27,593 nucleotides of DNA, taken from contig RPFO01001410.1 in assembly GCA_009746045.1 (NCBI GenBank), positions 1 to 27,593 on the forward strand, read 5' to 3'. Position numbers and translations under genes: made by a program. Each line of letters starts with the position of its first letter. Positions within the stretch are counted from its first letter, which is position 1. The notes beneath the pieces are model-generated. The model was not told where the DNA came from. It ran no database searches and saw only the letters and a program-made list of their open reading frames with translations. Of the stretch, positions 1-16,800 are shown piece after piece. Source of the stretch: Mesostigma viride. Lineage: Eukaryota; Streptophyta; Mesostigmatophyceae; Mesostigmatales; Mesostigmataceae.

Positions 1-6684
<6,684 letters not shown>

Positions 6685-7399
6685 TTCATCCCCTTCAATT
6701 AGTCCATCCCAGCCTTGTCCATTGTACCACTCGGTCACGAGATAGCTGCCCTTGGGTGGTGCCATGTCCGGCGGATGAGTTAAAATGTTGTTATTGTATT
6801 AAAGCATGGATAAAATAATTGCATTTTCATTTTAGCAACATCAAAGAGACAACATAACATGTTCATAATTCAATTGTGATTGATTTGGGTTTGATAAACA
6901 GTGCTCTCAACGTTTTCCAATTCATCTACACCTTAGTCATGAATTTCAATACAAAATGCTGGTGGGATGGTGATGCATGGAGCATGAATTAATGGATTAA
7001 AATATTTACTCATATAATTTTAACACCTAAAAAGTGATTTCAGTCGTCACATGCAATGTTGGGCTACCACCTCTTTTGTTTTGGAATTTTGGCACAGTAT
7101 CGAGAAAGAGGTAATTCCAAAGTTTGCCAATGACTGCATGGTCTCGGAGCTAAACCAAGAGTTGTGTGTACGACCCTCATTTGTCGTGGCATGATCCACG
7201 TAGGGTCTGAGTACAAGGCTAACCAGGACAGTCATAATGCGTACACTCTATGCTCCTAGTACTTGTTGATATTGACATATTCTCCAGATTTCTGGCCTGC
7301 GCCGGTAGTCGCTTTGATATTGCATTCATTATGCTCACGTGATGCATGTCACGATAATATTATACTGTCTAACGTATTAGTTGCATTGAATTGAAGCGT

Positions 7400-7436
7400 T
7401 ACTCCGTTGGGAGATCACGTAACACATGTCCGGTAG
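7400..7436 (+). repeat. Hairpin motif CTCCGTTGGGAG followed by ATCACGTAACACATG
   Basis: A short stem CTCC/GGAG is followed by a conserved tail. The same string recurs at 17385-17410 on this strand, and in reverse orientation at about 9551-9578 next to a TTAA tract. It belongs to the hairpin family described in the findings. Confidence 0.6.
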
Positions 7437-7553
7437 TCTGTAATATTAAGGCAGATGGTGCGCAAGGATAGATGGCAAGTAGTGATGAAGGAGACCACCC
7501 CCAAGTCTGTGGGGGCTCCGCGTGTGACCAAGTATGGCATTCATAGCGATTCG

Positions 7554-7860
7554 GGCCGCGGTGCCCACACCCCTGTAACTAGGACCTAGATAGCTTATAC
7601 CATCCATTCCATCCCATGTTCCCCTCCCACTGAGGACTTATGCTCACGTGACGCAGTCACGTGTCTATTAATTAATTAATTAATGTCCGGTAGGGGCACC
7701 TCGGGTAACCCGCTACGGTCGGCACAGTGCCACCGGCCGCGGGGCCCACAATCCTGCTACCCGTGCTTAGATAGTTTCTTTCGCATGTCATCCATTCCCT
7801 TCATGAGGATACTGCTCACGCAGTCACGTGGTATTAATTAATTAATTAAATGTCCGTGAG
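7554..7860 (+). repeat. Diverged tandem duplication, offset about 181 bp
   Basis: GGCCGCGG-TGCCCAC at 7554 and GGCCGCGGGGCCCAC at 7735 each begin a similar series. Each runs through a CTAGATAG/TTAGATAG element, CATCCATTCC, a TGCTCACG...CAGTCACGTG palindrome, a TTAATTAATTAA tract and TGTCCG. The copies differ by many substitutions and small indels, so the duplication is old. Confidence 0.75.
7641..7690 (+). repeat. Perfect CACGTGAC/GTCACGTG hairpin with adjacent TTAA tract
   Basis: CACGTGAC (7645-7652) and GTCACGTG (7656-7663) form an 8-bp perfect stem with a 3-nt loop. A TTAATTAATTAATTAAT tract and TGTCCGG follow directly. The copy at 7813-7856 has lost four bases of the left arm but keeps the TTAA tract. 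Confidence 0.75.
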
Positions 7861-8344
7861 AGGGGGTACATGGTCTATAAGCGTGCTAAGCAACAACCTG
7901 CAAATGATGTAAACTTAATAATGCTCACGTGATGTTTGTTAATTATAATATTGATAATTGTCTCTTGTTCACGTGGTGCAGTCACGTTCTTATCGCACGC
8001 AATTGATAGCACTGTTACGAGTTAACCCACCTCTATGTGAGAACCTGTACGTCTCCACCGTTGGCACTCGAATGGTACCTATCACCACTAAAGATGATTT
8101 AGAGGAATCGTTCGCGACAGCTAGATTGCAATGAAGCTTGATACATGTTCAGCTGCAATAAAACACATTTCCCAATTAACACAAGCAACAGCTATTGTGT
8201 GGGTCGACAACAACCAACTAACTATGAGCCCAACTCGAACGTATCGACGTTGGCTAGACTGCCATTATTGTTCTCACGACAGACCATACATTGAGGTGCT
8301 CACAGAACGCTGGCACCAAGGGCAGAGGACATACAGGTAAAAAC

Positions 8345-9160
8345 CATGACATGAGTAGGAACGGGCATGGCATGACTAGGAACGTGTACAGCATGACTAG
8401 GAACGGGTATGGCATGACTAGGAAGTAGGAACAGGTATGGCATGACTAGGAAAGAGCATGGCATGACTAGGAACGGGCATGGCATGACTAGGAACGGGTG
8501 TGGCATGACTAGGAACGTGTACAACATGACTAGGAACGGGTATGGCATGACTAGGAATGAGTATGTCATGACTCGGAACGGGTATGGCATGACTCGGAAC
8601 GACCATGGCATGACTAGGAACGGGTACAGCATGACTAGGAACGGGTATGGCATGACTAGGAATGAGTATGTCATGACTCGGAACGGGTATGGCATGACTC
8701 GGAACGACCATGGCATGACTAGGAACGGGTATGGCATGACTAGGAACGGGTGTGGCATGACTAGGAGCGTGTACAGCATGACTAGGAACGGGTATGGCAT
8801 GACTAGGAACGGGTATGGCATGACTAGGAACGGGTATGGCATGACTAGGAACGGGCATGGCATGACTAGGAACGGGTGTGGCATGACTAGGAACGGGCAT
8901 GGCATGACTAGGAACGGCCATGGCATGACTAGGAACGGGCATGGCATGACTAGGAACGGGTATGGCATGACTAGGAACGGGTATGGCATGACTAGGAACG
9001 GGTATGGCATGACTAGGAACGGGCATGGCATGACTAGTAACGAGTATGGCATGACTAGGAACGGGCATGGCATGACTAGGAACGGGTATGGCATGACTCG
9101 GAACGACCATGGCATGACTAGGAACGGCCATGGCATGACTAGGAACGGGTATGGCATGAC
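8345..9160 (+). repeat. 21-bp minisatellite, about 38 units
   Basis: The unit starts CATGACTAGGAACGGG and ends in a variable TATGG, CATGG, TGTGG or TACAG. One irregular unit lies near 8420-8440. The period is a multiple of three with few stops, so both strands stay open in several frames, giving a seven-residue repeat such as MTRNGYG. I regard these frames as by-products. A block of five units repeats as a 105-bp higher-order repeat near 8553 and 8658. Confidence 0.95.
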
Positions 9161-9191
9161 GTGGCCCACGCGCATGTGCGCCCATAATGGC

Positions 9192-9274
9192 CCCCATGGA
9201 TGATGCTTTCAGTATTTAGCCGCGCCCAGCCTACAATGGGACCTCCCATGGATGATGCATTAAGAATTTAGCCA
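9192..9274 (+). repeat. Direct repeat beginning CCCATGGATGATGC, offset 52 bp
   Basis: A 29-bp string at 9193-9221 recurs at 9245-9273 with three mismatches. It lies just after the main minisatellite block and is probably a local duplication. Confidence 0.75.
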
Positions 9275-9603
9275 TGCGATGCCTATGCAGGGAGTTACTC
9301 TCTGCTGAGATGCCATGTGTACACCAGCTATAGCCTAGCCACATACCCTCCACCCCATATGTCATGCAGGCCTTCTAGGCCCTCTCCTCAAGCCCCCCCT
9401 GGGTGCCTGTGCTTGTTAAGGAGGCATGAACCATCATGGCGGTGCAGGTGCACCTTGTGCACCCAGAGCAGGTGACAGTTGTACATCCTCCACCTGCAGG
9501 TTGTAGCCCTGATTGTATTACAAACCCATAGATGCCCTTTTCTCAGGGCTATGTGTTACATATGCTCCCAACGGAGCTATCATTTTAATTAATTAATTAA
9601 TTA
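9275..9603. other. Spacer between minisatellite blocks, with hairpin and TTAA tract
   Basis: No gene seen. GCTCC-CAAC-GGAGC (9564-9577) forms a short hairpin, and a TTAA tract lies at 9585-9604. In reverse orientation this matches the hairpin motif at 7400 and 17385. Confidence 0.6.
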
Positions 9604-9712
9604 ATGGCATGACTAGGAACGGGAGTGACATGACTAGGAACGACCATGGCATGACTCGGAACGACCATGGCATGACTAGGAAGGAGCATGGCATGACTAG
9701 GAACGGGTATGG
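9604..9712 (+). repeat. Second block of the 21-bp minisatellite, about 5 units
   Basis: The unit is the same as in 8345-9160, including the GACCATGG and GGAGCATGG variants. The TTAA tract directly precedes the first unit. The block was probably separated from the main array by insertion or duplication. Confidence 0.9.
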
Positions 9713-10837
9713 CGGCCAAGCACGTGGGCGGGTTCGTGCTATTCGTACCGTTGATGCTGAAGAGTCACAGGTATCGTTGGAACGGAACGGTCCAGGGGTC
9801 GCAGGCGGTTCTTCCCGGGACTGATCTTCCAGCGCTGCAAGAAAATCACGAACATGTCCCTGGTTGGGTAAAGAAAGCAGGCAAACCCCGACCGGCCGAC
9901 CGCGTCCCCACCGTGCATGTACCTTGGTAAGACGTACGTAAGGTTCTGTGGGCTGAACTGACCGCGCTTCAAGAATATGACGATTTGAAGCCACTATGAA
10001 GGTATATGCAAACCATGTCGGCGTCATCCGCTCGACCCCTCTTACTCAGATATAGTTGGATATGCAGCATAAAAAGCAACGGGGAGAAATTGTCAATGAC
10101 TATGATCCCCCAACTGTGGGTGTTAGGAAATAGAAAAAGCATGGCAGGCATAGCTTGCGTGCAACATTGGGGGTCGGAAATTCTAGTCGGGGGGGTCAGT
10201 GGACTCCAACGTGGACTCGAGACTCAGATTGATTGATTATTGAGGGTAAACTGCACGACTACAGGCTCTTTGCGCGCGCCACATGTTAAGTAATCATGCC
10301 ATCAGCTGCCATTTTGAACGCATCATAAGGAAACCCGTCGGGTTAAAAACTAAGATCTAAACGGCCATCACCACTCGCATCGACGACGAAATTCGGCTAA
10401 GTCCAAAGGCAGCCGATACGATTTACGTCGTTTGCAGTTTTACGCGCCAGCCTTGCGCACGCTGCCGCGCCGCGCCCAGCCACGATGCACTCCCAGCCTT
10501 GCGCACTCCCAGCCTCGCGCACTCCCCAGCCTTGCGCACGCCAGCCTTGCGCACGCTGCGCCGCGCCCAGCCTTGTGCATCGTCTGAAGAAATCAGTGTC
10601 TGATGTTTACAAAAACTCCTTGTACTTTGACCGGCCAGAACACCTCTATAACTTTGTCAGAAGTATGCAAACCCATATACCATGCTTTAGAGTATTTTAT
10701 AAACTTTCGATCTTCTCAGCTAAACGTTTCCTAATTCTCAATAGTTTTCGCGGCATTTGGTCGCCCGAGAAGGGGCCGATGCATCGGCTGGAACTCGATT
10801 TTTGGCGGAAAATCGGCCGCAAGACCATTTAGGGGTT

Positions 10838-10927
10838 AAAGGCTTAGCAATAACCCCTTCATTGGCTTTTTACCGGGAAAAGCCTAACCTCTTCAGATGC
10901 TTTTGAAGGCTAAGCAATAACCTCTTC
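10838..10927 (+). repeat. Short direct repeat AAGGCTTAGCAATAACC
   Basis: Copies lie at 10838-10860 and 10905-10927, each ending in a CTTC-like tail. A related AAGCCTAACCTCTTC lies between them. I cannot assign a function. Confidence 0.6.
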
Positions 10928-12190
10928 CTTGTGCTTCCCTGGGTGAAGCAGGAGGAACATCCAGGCTGGCCGGACTGAACCCATCATGGGTTGTTCGTCC
11001 GTTTAAAATGAGAATGAAAGGTGCGGTCCTTTATGGCACCGCCACCTTCATGACAGGCAATCCGGCCCAACCAGCCGATTCTTGAGACCATGCTTTATCA
11101 TTAAAGCAACCAAAAGACATTTCAATTCCAATGAGATACATGACGAATTACAAAGAGTGTCGAGTTGTAATGTTGTAGTTATAAGAGCAGCTGTGAGGTC
11201 CCTTGGTTGACGCCACTGCAGGCACCTTGTGGCGGCAGTGCGCGTGTGTTCCCGACCTAGTTCCTACTGGCATTCTTGCCAACGACGACCAGGGTGCCCG
11301 AAGGCCCTGTCCCTTGTCTCGTTCTCAGTCTTACACACATTCTTAACAAAACCAATACATTGTCATATCCGTCAGTCCATCCTCATGGCAACTGACTGCA
11401 TGCAACCACTCACGGGGGCTGCTCCGGGCTGCTCGAACTATTTCACCCCATGAAGACAACAAACCAGTTGTGAGGGAGAGAAACGGACGAACAACGACCA
11501 CCATGGTTCGTTGCTCATCCTTCTATACTGCTCACTAAAGCTCAAGCCTGGCGGCTGGCGCCACTAGCGCCACTTTAGACATCAGCCAATCATAACATTG
11601 TCTAATTTCCGACAAGCTAAACTTCAAGCTTTATCTGTCAAGCGAACACAAATATACAAGGGCAAATCTGTCGGCTATGCCAGGCACCGCCTGGGGCTTC
11701 CTTGCATTTGTGTCTGGTGTCCCACGTTGAAATCCTGAAATTGCACATCTGCTCAGTGCCTCGCCGGCTTGCTGCGTACCAGCATTCGGCAAACTGCCCT
11801 TGTGACGAATGTCAGTGAAATTCAGGTCCGCCCAAAAGTTCCGTCAGCAAATTCAGCGGACTTGGCGCGTGAGTACAATTGAGATCCGCGGCGTCAGTAC
11901 CGGGCCGCGGTATAGCAACCCGCACAAGGCTGCGGACGTCAGAATTACGCTAAAATCTGAATTGCGGACGTGATAGATCACGGACGCGACAAACGAGCCC
12001 CCCCAGTGGGGAAGCGCCCGCGTGTGCAAGCCCGTGGGAGGCACGCCAGACAGCTCCCCTAGGGCAGCGTGCGGCTGTCTAGATAGATGCTGTAGTTAGA
12101 ATGCTGTTAGATAGATGTAGTATGTAGCCGATGTAGATAGATTAGACCGGTAGGACTGTTTGCACCCATCCATCCATCCATCGGGGTTAA

Positions 12191-12240
12191 TGCTCCGTGA
12201 CTCCCCAACGGGAGCACGAGTCTAATTAATTAATTATGTC
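12191..12240 (+). repeat. Hairpin GCTCCGT...ACGGGAGC with TTAA tract
   Basis: The arms GCTCCGT and ACGGGAGC pair with one bulge and are followed by TAATTAATTAATTA. A near-identical module lies at 12453-12510. The loop is GACTCCCCA here and GAATCCCCA in the second copy. Confidence 0.7.
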
Positions 12241-12452
12241 CTCGATCAGATTACTTGCCGATCAGATTACTTGCTCCTTGTTACGATATGCTCACATCCA
12301 TGGGTCTTATTGCACCCACAGACTGCCGGATCGTTAGCGTGTCCGTTTAGCTAGCGTGCCCGCACGCAGCTGTGGCATGCCTTTGGCATGAAGGAGACTG
12401 GGGGTCTCTGCCCTTTCTCCTGTTGTGCACACACAGGGATTAAAAGCACTTC

Positions 12453-12510
12453 GGTGCTCCGTGAATCCCCAACGGGAGCACGTGTTTACTTACTTAATTA
12501 ATTAATTAAT
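12453..12510 (+). repeat. Second hairpin GCTCCGT...ACGGGAGC with TTAA tract
   Basis: Same arms as 12191-12240. The following tract is TTACTTACTTAATTAATTAA, so the microsatellite has changed while the stem has stayed constant. Confidence 0.7.
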
Positions 12511-13892
12511 GCTGAAAGACGTCATACAATTGTACCTTCAGGAGCCTTCGAGTAGCCTTGAGCTGAATGATGGGAGCACCGGCCTAGCTGGGTTTGCCAG
12601 CAATCTGCATGGCACCACGTACAGAGGTTGAGGTTGCAGGCAGGGCTGACTGTTTCCAAGCCGCACACCTCAAGCATGCACTGCCAGCTTGGTGTCCAGC
12701 GGGAAGAGGCCCGCACTAAGGTGGCATGCAAGGGGTTTGTCGAGCTGTGCGGTGCAATCTATCTAGTTGCATGAACGGGTAATGCCTGGCCAAGTAATTG
12801 TGCCAAAGGCTGGCCAACTACATGGGCAATACAAGCATAGCGCTTGGAAAACTCGACATGCCCTAAGGAAGACATGCATGCAGTGATATGCGATAAGCCC
12901 TTATCCTGGTCTATAAAAGCAACCGCAAATATAGGATTTACGTTAACTGCTCTAGTGGTGCGCGCCATGAAAACGAACAACCTGTTGGCTGTCACACACG
13001 GGCTGCGGGGAGCCAGCACCTTTAGTTACAAGATGCCCCCCTCCCTGGCTCAAATGGACCCCCGACTGGCGACCACCCGTGTTGCAAACGAAGGCGAAGC
13101 TCCCCACGCTGTCGTCGTCGCACGGGCGCTGGCATAAACCATGGCGATCTATGATGAAGATTTCCCAAGAGCCTCCTCGCACGCCTGCAGACGTAGATGT
13201 CCAAAATATACAGGTGCAAGCGGTGACATGAAACCAGAGAAACCCACGCATGAGAGCGCAATGATCCGTGAAATGCTTTTCAATCTAAAACAAACGGAAA
13301 TGCTACCGTGGCTCGTGCAAGGGCTGCCTCCAACATCCTGTCAAGTGTTAACGCAAGTCCTCGGTTCAAGCAATGTCAAACTGGCCATATACGTCACGCC
13401 CCAAAACATGGGGGCCTCAAGGGGACTACATCGCAATCTTTGTAGCTAAGCACGCCGTAGCAGGTAATGCGAGCGTAGACAGTAAACAGAAACGGTAAAT
13501 ACCGCCACATGCATTGAAGTGCCCCCAGTAGATTAGGCATTATCCATATACCAGGTGCCCCACTGAGAAGCTGCCTATGCATACTCTAGAGCGATACCCG
13601 GGGTCCTACCGCATGTCTTCTGCGCATGACACGCAAGTAAGTACGTAGTTAATTATATCCCGTGTCATGCCTTGTGGCCACGCACGCACCTTTCGTACTC
13701 AATGAATTTGTGCATGCATGCACACACGGTTTTTGGTACCTGGCAAGGCCAATAGTTAGACATTCTTCTCCTGAGTGTTCCGTTCTTTGGCGCCATCAGA
13801 TACGATTGTGATAGCCATGACACACAAGGAAAAGTGCACTGCTAGGTGGAGTCACAAGCATTATCGATTGCAAGCATTATCGACAGAGTACA

Positions 13893-16800
13893 TTACATTA
13901 CCTTGATCACGTCTGGGATGGGTGCGCGGTCACCGAATGCCTTCTCCTTGAACTCATACTGCACGCCGCCGTCACCAGCCTTGATGACATACAGCCCCCC
14001 CATTGTGCTGACAAACAACACAACCCACCAACCATCCCGCCGGAAGAACAAACAAAAAAAAACACAGCCGGCAGGCGTCAGCACCCACATGCACAATCCG
14101 CGACCGTCGCGCCTTTCATCTCAGACAACTGCTCTAGTCCTCACACGACATTGGAACGCCATGCGTCCAGGAATACTTGTCTCACTTAACATGACCACGT
14201 AACCGCACATGCATGCGAATGCCTCAAGCATGTAGCGACCACCAAAGCTGGCCACCCAGCCTGGCTGTACTTCGAGAAAGGATCCAGTGCGCACAAGGAA
14301 CCTGACATCCGCACCATTAATCAAAGGTCCATGAGACAAGCAGCACATGCTCGACAGACAACAACGATTCGTAGCAACACTTGAACGTGCAAGCCTTTAC
14401 TGTGCAACACTTGAACGTGCAAGACTTTGAACGTGCCTGTTGTCCAGCGAGACCTACCACGCTGCGTCTCCTCGGGCCCATCGTCTATACAAGTACAACT
14501 AGTAGCACTACGTTCATAGGGATGCTTGCTCTACGCTTGTCCACTTACTATCCGTCGCCGACCAGGTTCCCTTTCACGCCCTCTTTATGGCTTTTGTACC
14601 CATTGCTCCAAACCTGCACGGGAGCAGGCGCACCGCAGGCATGGCATCGACAGGCACAGCACGTGTGAAGCACCGCATCAGCAAAGAGGCGCGAAACCCC
14701 TTGGCTTGATCCCGTCCAGCAGAGATGCCCTAAAGTTACCAAACCCAAACCATAGAAGGTGCCATGCAGTGCGTAAGCCCAGGGAGTTTGCACTTCCGCG
14801 GTGCAAGGCAAATTCTATCAAGGAGACAACTTCTATGGTTCCATCCCTGGACTTCCACACTGCACGGCACCTTCTACAGGAGGCCGTTGCATAGGTGGCT
14901 TCACAGCATGTATGCTGCTGTTCAGCTGCCCGTGCTTGCCCTGCAAAGCTGACCGGAAACCTGACCGCGAGCTACCACAGAACCGCACCATTGCTTCGAT
15001 ATACTGGCCTCGTCCAAGTTACCAACAAGTTATCAACAAACTCAAGTTAACGAATATGACATGTTATCTGGAGTTTTTAAGCAGGTGGCGTGTTGCATAA
15101 AGAAAAAGGCCACACGCCTAAAAGTGCAGCTATAAAACCCCGATATTCGTGAGTGCTAGGGGGGAAGCCCTTTCCAGAAAGATATTCACTGCCATACATA
15201 TGCGAAGGCCTAAGAACCACCAGCACACTAGTATGTGTTGTTGCCCCCAGCGATACCAACGTCCCTGGACTAATATTCCAGGGTGTGTCTGGGACTATAC
15301 ATAGGGAGATCGATGGACTCACCCTTGGGCTCAACAACCCCCAGATGGAGGATCGCATGACCTGGCCGCCCCTGCAAGCGCAAAGAACGAGCGAGCACGA
15401 GCGGGGCATTCAGAAATATATAAATATTTAGAAATATTGGTTGGCCATGTTTGCATACTGCTTAGTATGTTGTCATCGTTTGCCAACTCCAAAGGGCACC
15501 TTTCGGCTTTCCCAGGTAACAAGCAAGGGCCAACCAGGACGAAATGAAATAATGGTCTAGTTATCCGCACTACACGGGTGCGAGTAGATGCCTGCTGTCA
15601 ATGTGAGCAAATACCATAATAAACGCCTTCAAGCACGGGGCAAGCTTGGCTTTCGGAAGCCGTCTTCACTTCAATAAAGAACCATCCTGCCGTTGTCTCA
15701 GCTCCAAGGCAGCTTGCACACCCATCAAAGGACCACTCACCCCAGCGCCTTAAAGAGGCCTTTTTGCTCATCAAAGTATAGCTCCCCGCCCCAGAACTCG
15801 GGTGCAAACGCTTCAATCTGGCACATGCACACGAGGATAGCAGCCAGAAGCAATTCAAGGGACAGGGGATGGGAAGATGACCGTGGCAGTCAGTCACGCA
15901 TTTTCTACAGCTTTGACAGTAGTCAAAACGTGTTTCAGGAACAACCGAGCAAGCAACAGCACACACAACCAACTAATGTTTTTATTATTCATCTCCAAGT
16001 GTACACAAACTCATGACTCGTCCTGGAATGCCTGTCCAATGTGTCCAGAGAAAGCACGTGAACCTTGGGCGGGTAATTGTAAGGTACACGCTTTCGTGCA
16101 TGCGAGTGTGTGTGGGGGGTGGAGGGGTATGGAGTAGGGGGGTAAGCAGATAGGGGGGCGGGGAGTGCACCAGCAGGTGGGCAGCAGGCAGGCGGGTGGT
16201 GGGTGTTTACAAAGCAGAAAGCCAGAGACATGGTGGGGAAAGGGCGCGGGGTAAGGAAGTACTGAGGGACAAGAACTGAGGGACAAAGGCAAGGGTGAGG
16301 ACCATTTTCTTTGTTTACATTTTGAAAGGGAACTGCAGCCAAAGAACAGATTTACATATTTACAACAGCTTTACGACAGCTTGTAACAGCTTATAACAGC
16401 TTATAACAGCTTATAACAGCTTATAACAGCTTATAACAGCTTATAACAGCTTATAACAGCTTATAACAGCTTATAACAGCTGTACAACAGCTTTGAAACA
16501 TGAGTGTGGGCTGGGAACCCGCGGAAGAGCGAAAAGCTTGTTTGGCTAGGGACTAAAGAGTCCTTGGCATTGATTAATATGAAAGGCCAAACCCAATCCA
16601 TGGGGAGCATGGCTGTGCAGGGGAGGACGTGTGCGCACCCAAAAGGTACTGAGACCTATAGGTGTGCTGATACTGGGGTATACGTGCAAAAAGTACATCA
16701 CAGATGTCATACAGAGAACCACATGCCACTGTTGATAAGTAATAGCAAGCCGCAGCAGTAAATAACTAGATGCACAATACAGAGTGGCCTTGCTCATGTG

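Larger units (their letters stand above)
6685..8343. other. Non-coding region downstream of the transposase gene
   Basis: No open frame with a recognisable product. It is AT-rich up to about 7250. It then holds several CACGTG-containing palindromes, TTAA tracts and a diverged duplication, listed separately. I found no terminal inverted repeat that would mark the right end of the MULE element. Confidence 0.6.
9713..13892. other. 4.2-kb intergenic region without a supportable gene
   Basis: Open frames here are short, lack recognisable motifs and are not supported by matched splice sites. Visible content: a GC-rich cluster of CCAGCCTTGCGCAC-like repeats (about 10446-10575); an AAGGCTTAGCAATAACC direct repeat (10838-10860 and 10905-10927); two hairpin/TTAA modules (12191-12240 and 12453-12510); and an ATGACACG...CGTGTCAT inverted repeat (about 13625-13668). 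The frames at 12844-13137 and 13141-13449 (+) were inspected and not recognised. Confidence 0.55.

Noticed and set aside
8345-9160. CRISPR-like array
   Set aside because: Units are contiguous with no unique spacers, and the DNA is eukaryotic.
8300-9203. Open frames of 250-290 codons on both strands over the minisatellite
   Set aside because: A 21-bp period without stops leaves several frames open at once. No domain, start context or splice support.
13141-13449. 102-codon plus-strand open frame with ATG
   Set aside because: No recognisable motif, no splice or neighbour support; chance length for this composition.
14209-14307. Possible extra PRXL2 exon on the minus strand
   Set aside because: The exons at 14613-14549 and 14007-13893 join perfectly without it, and its translation does not match the family.
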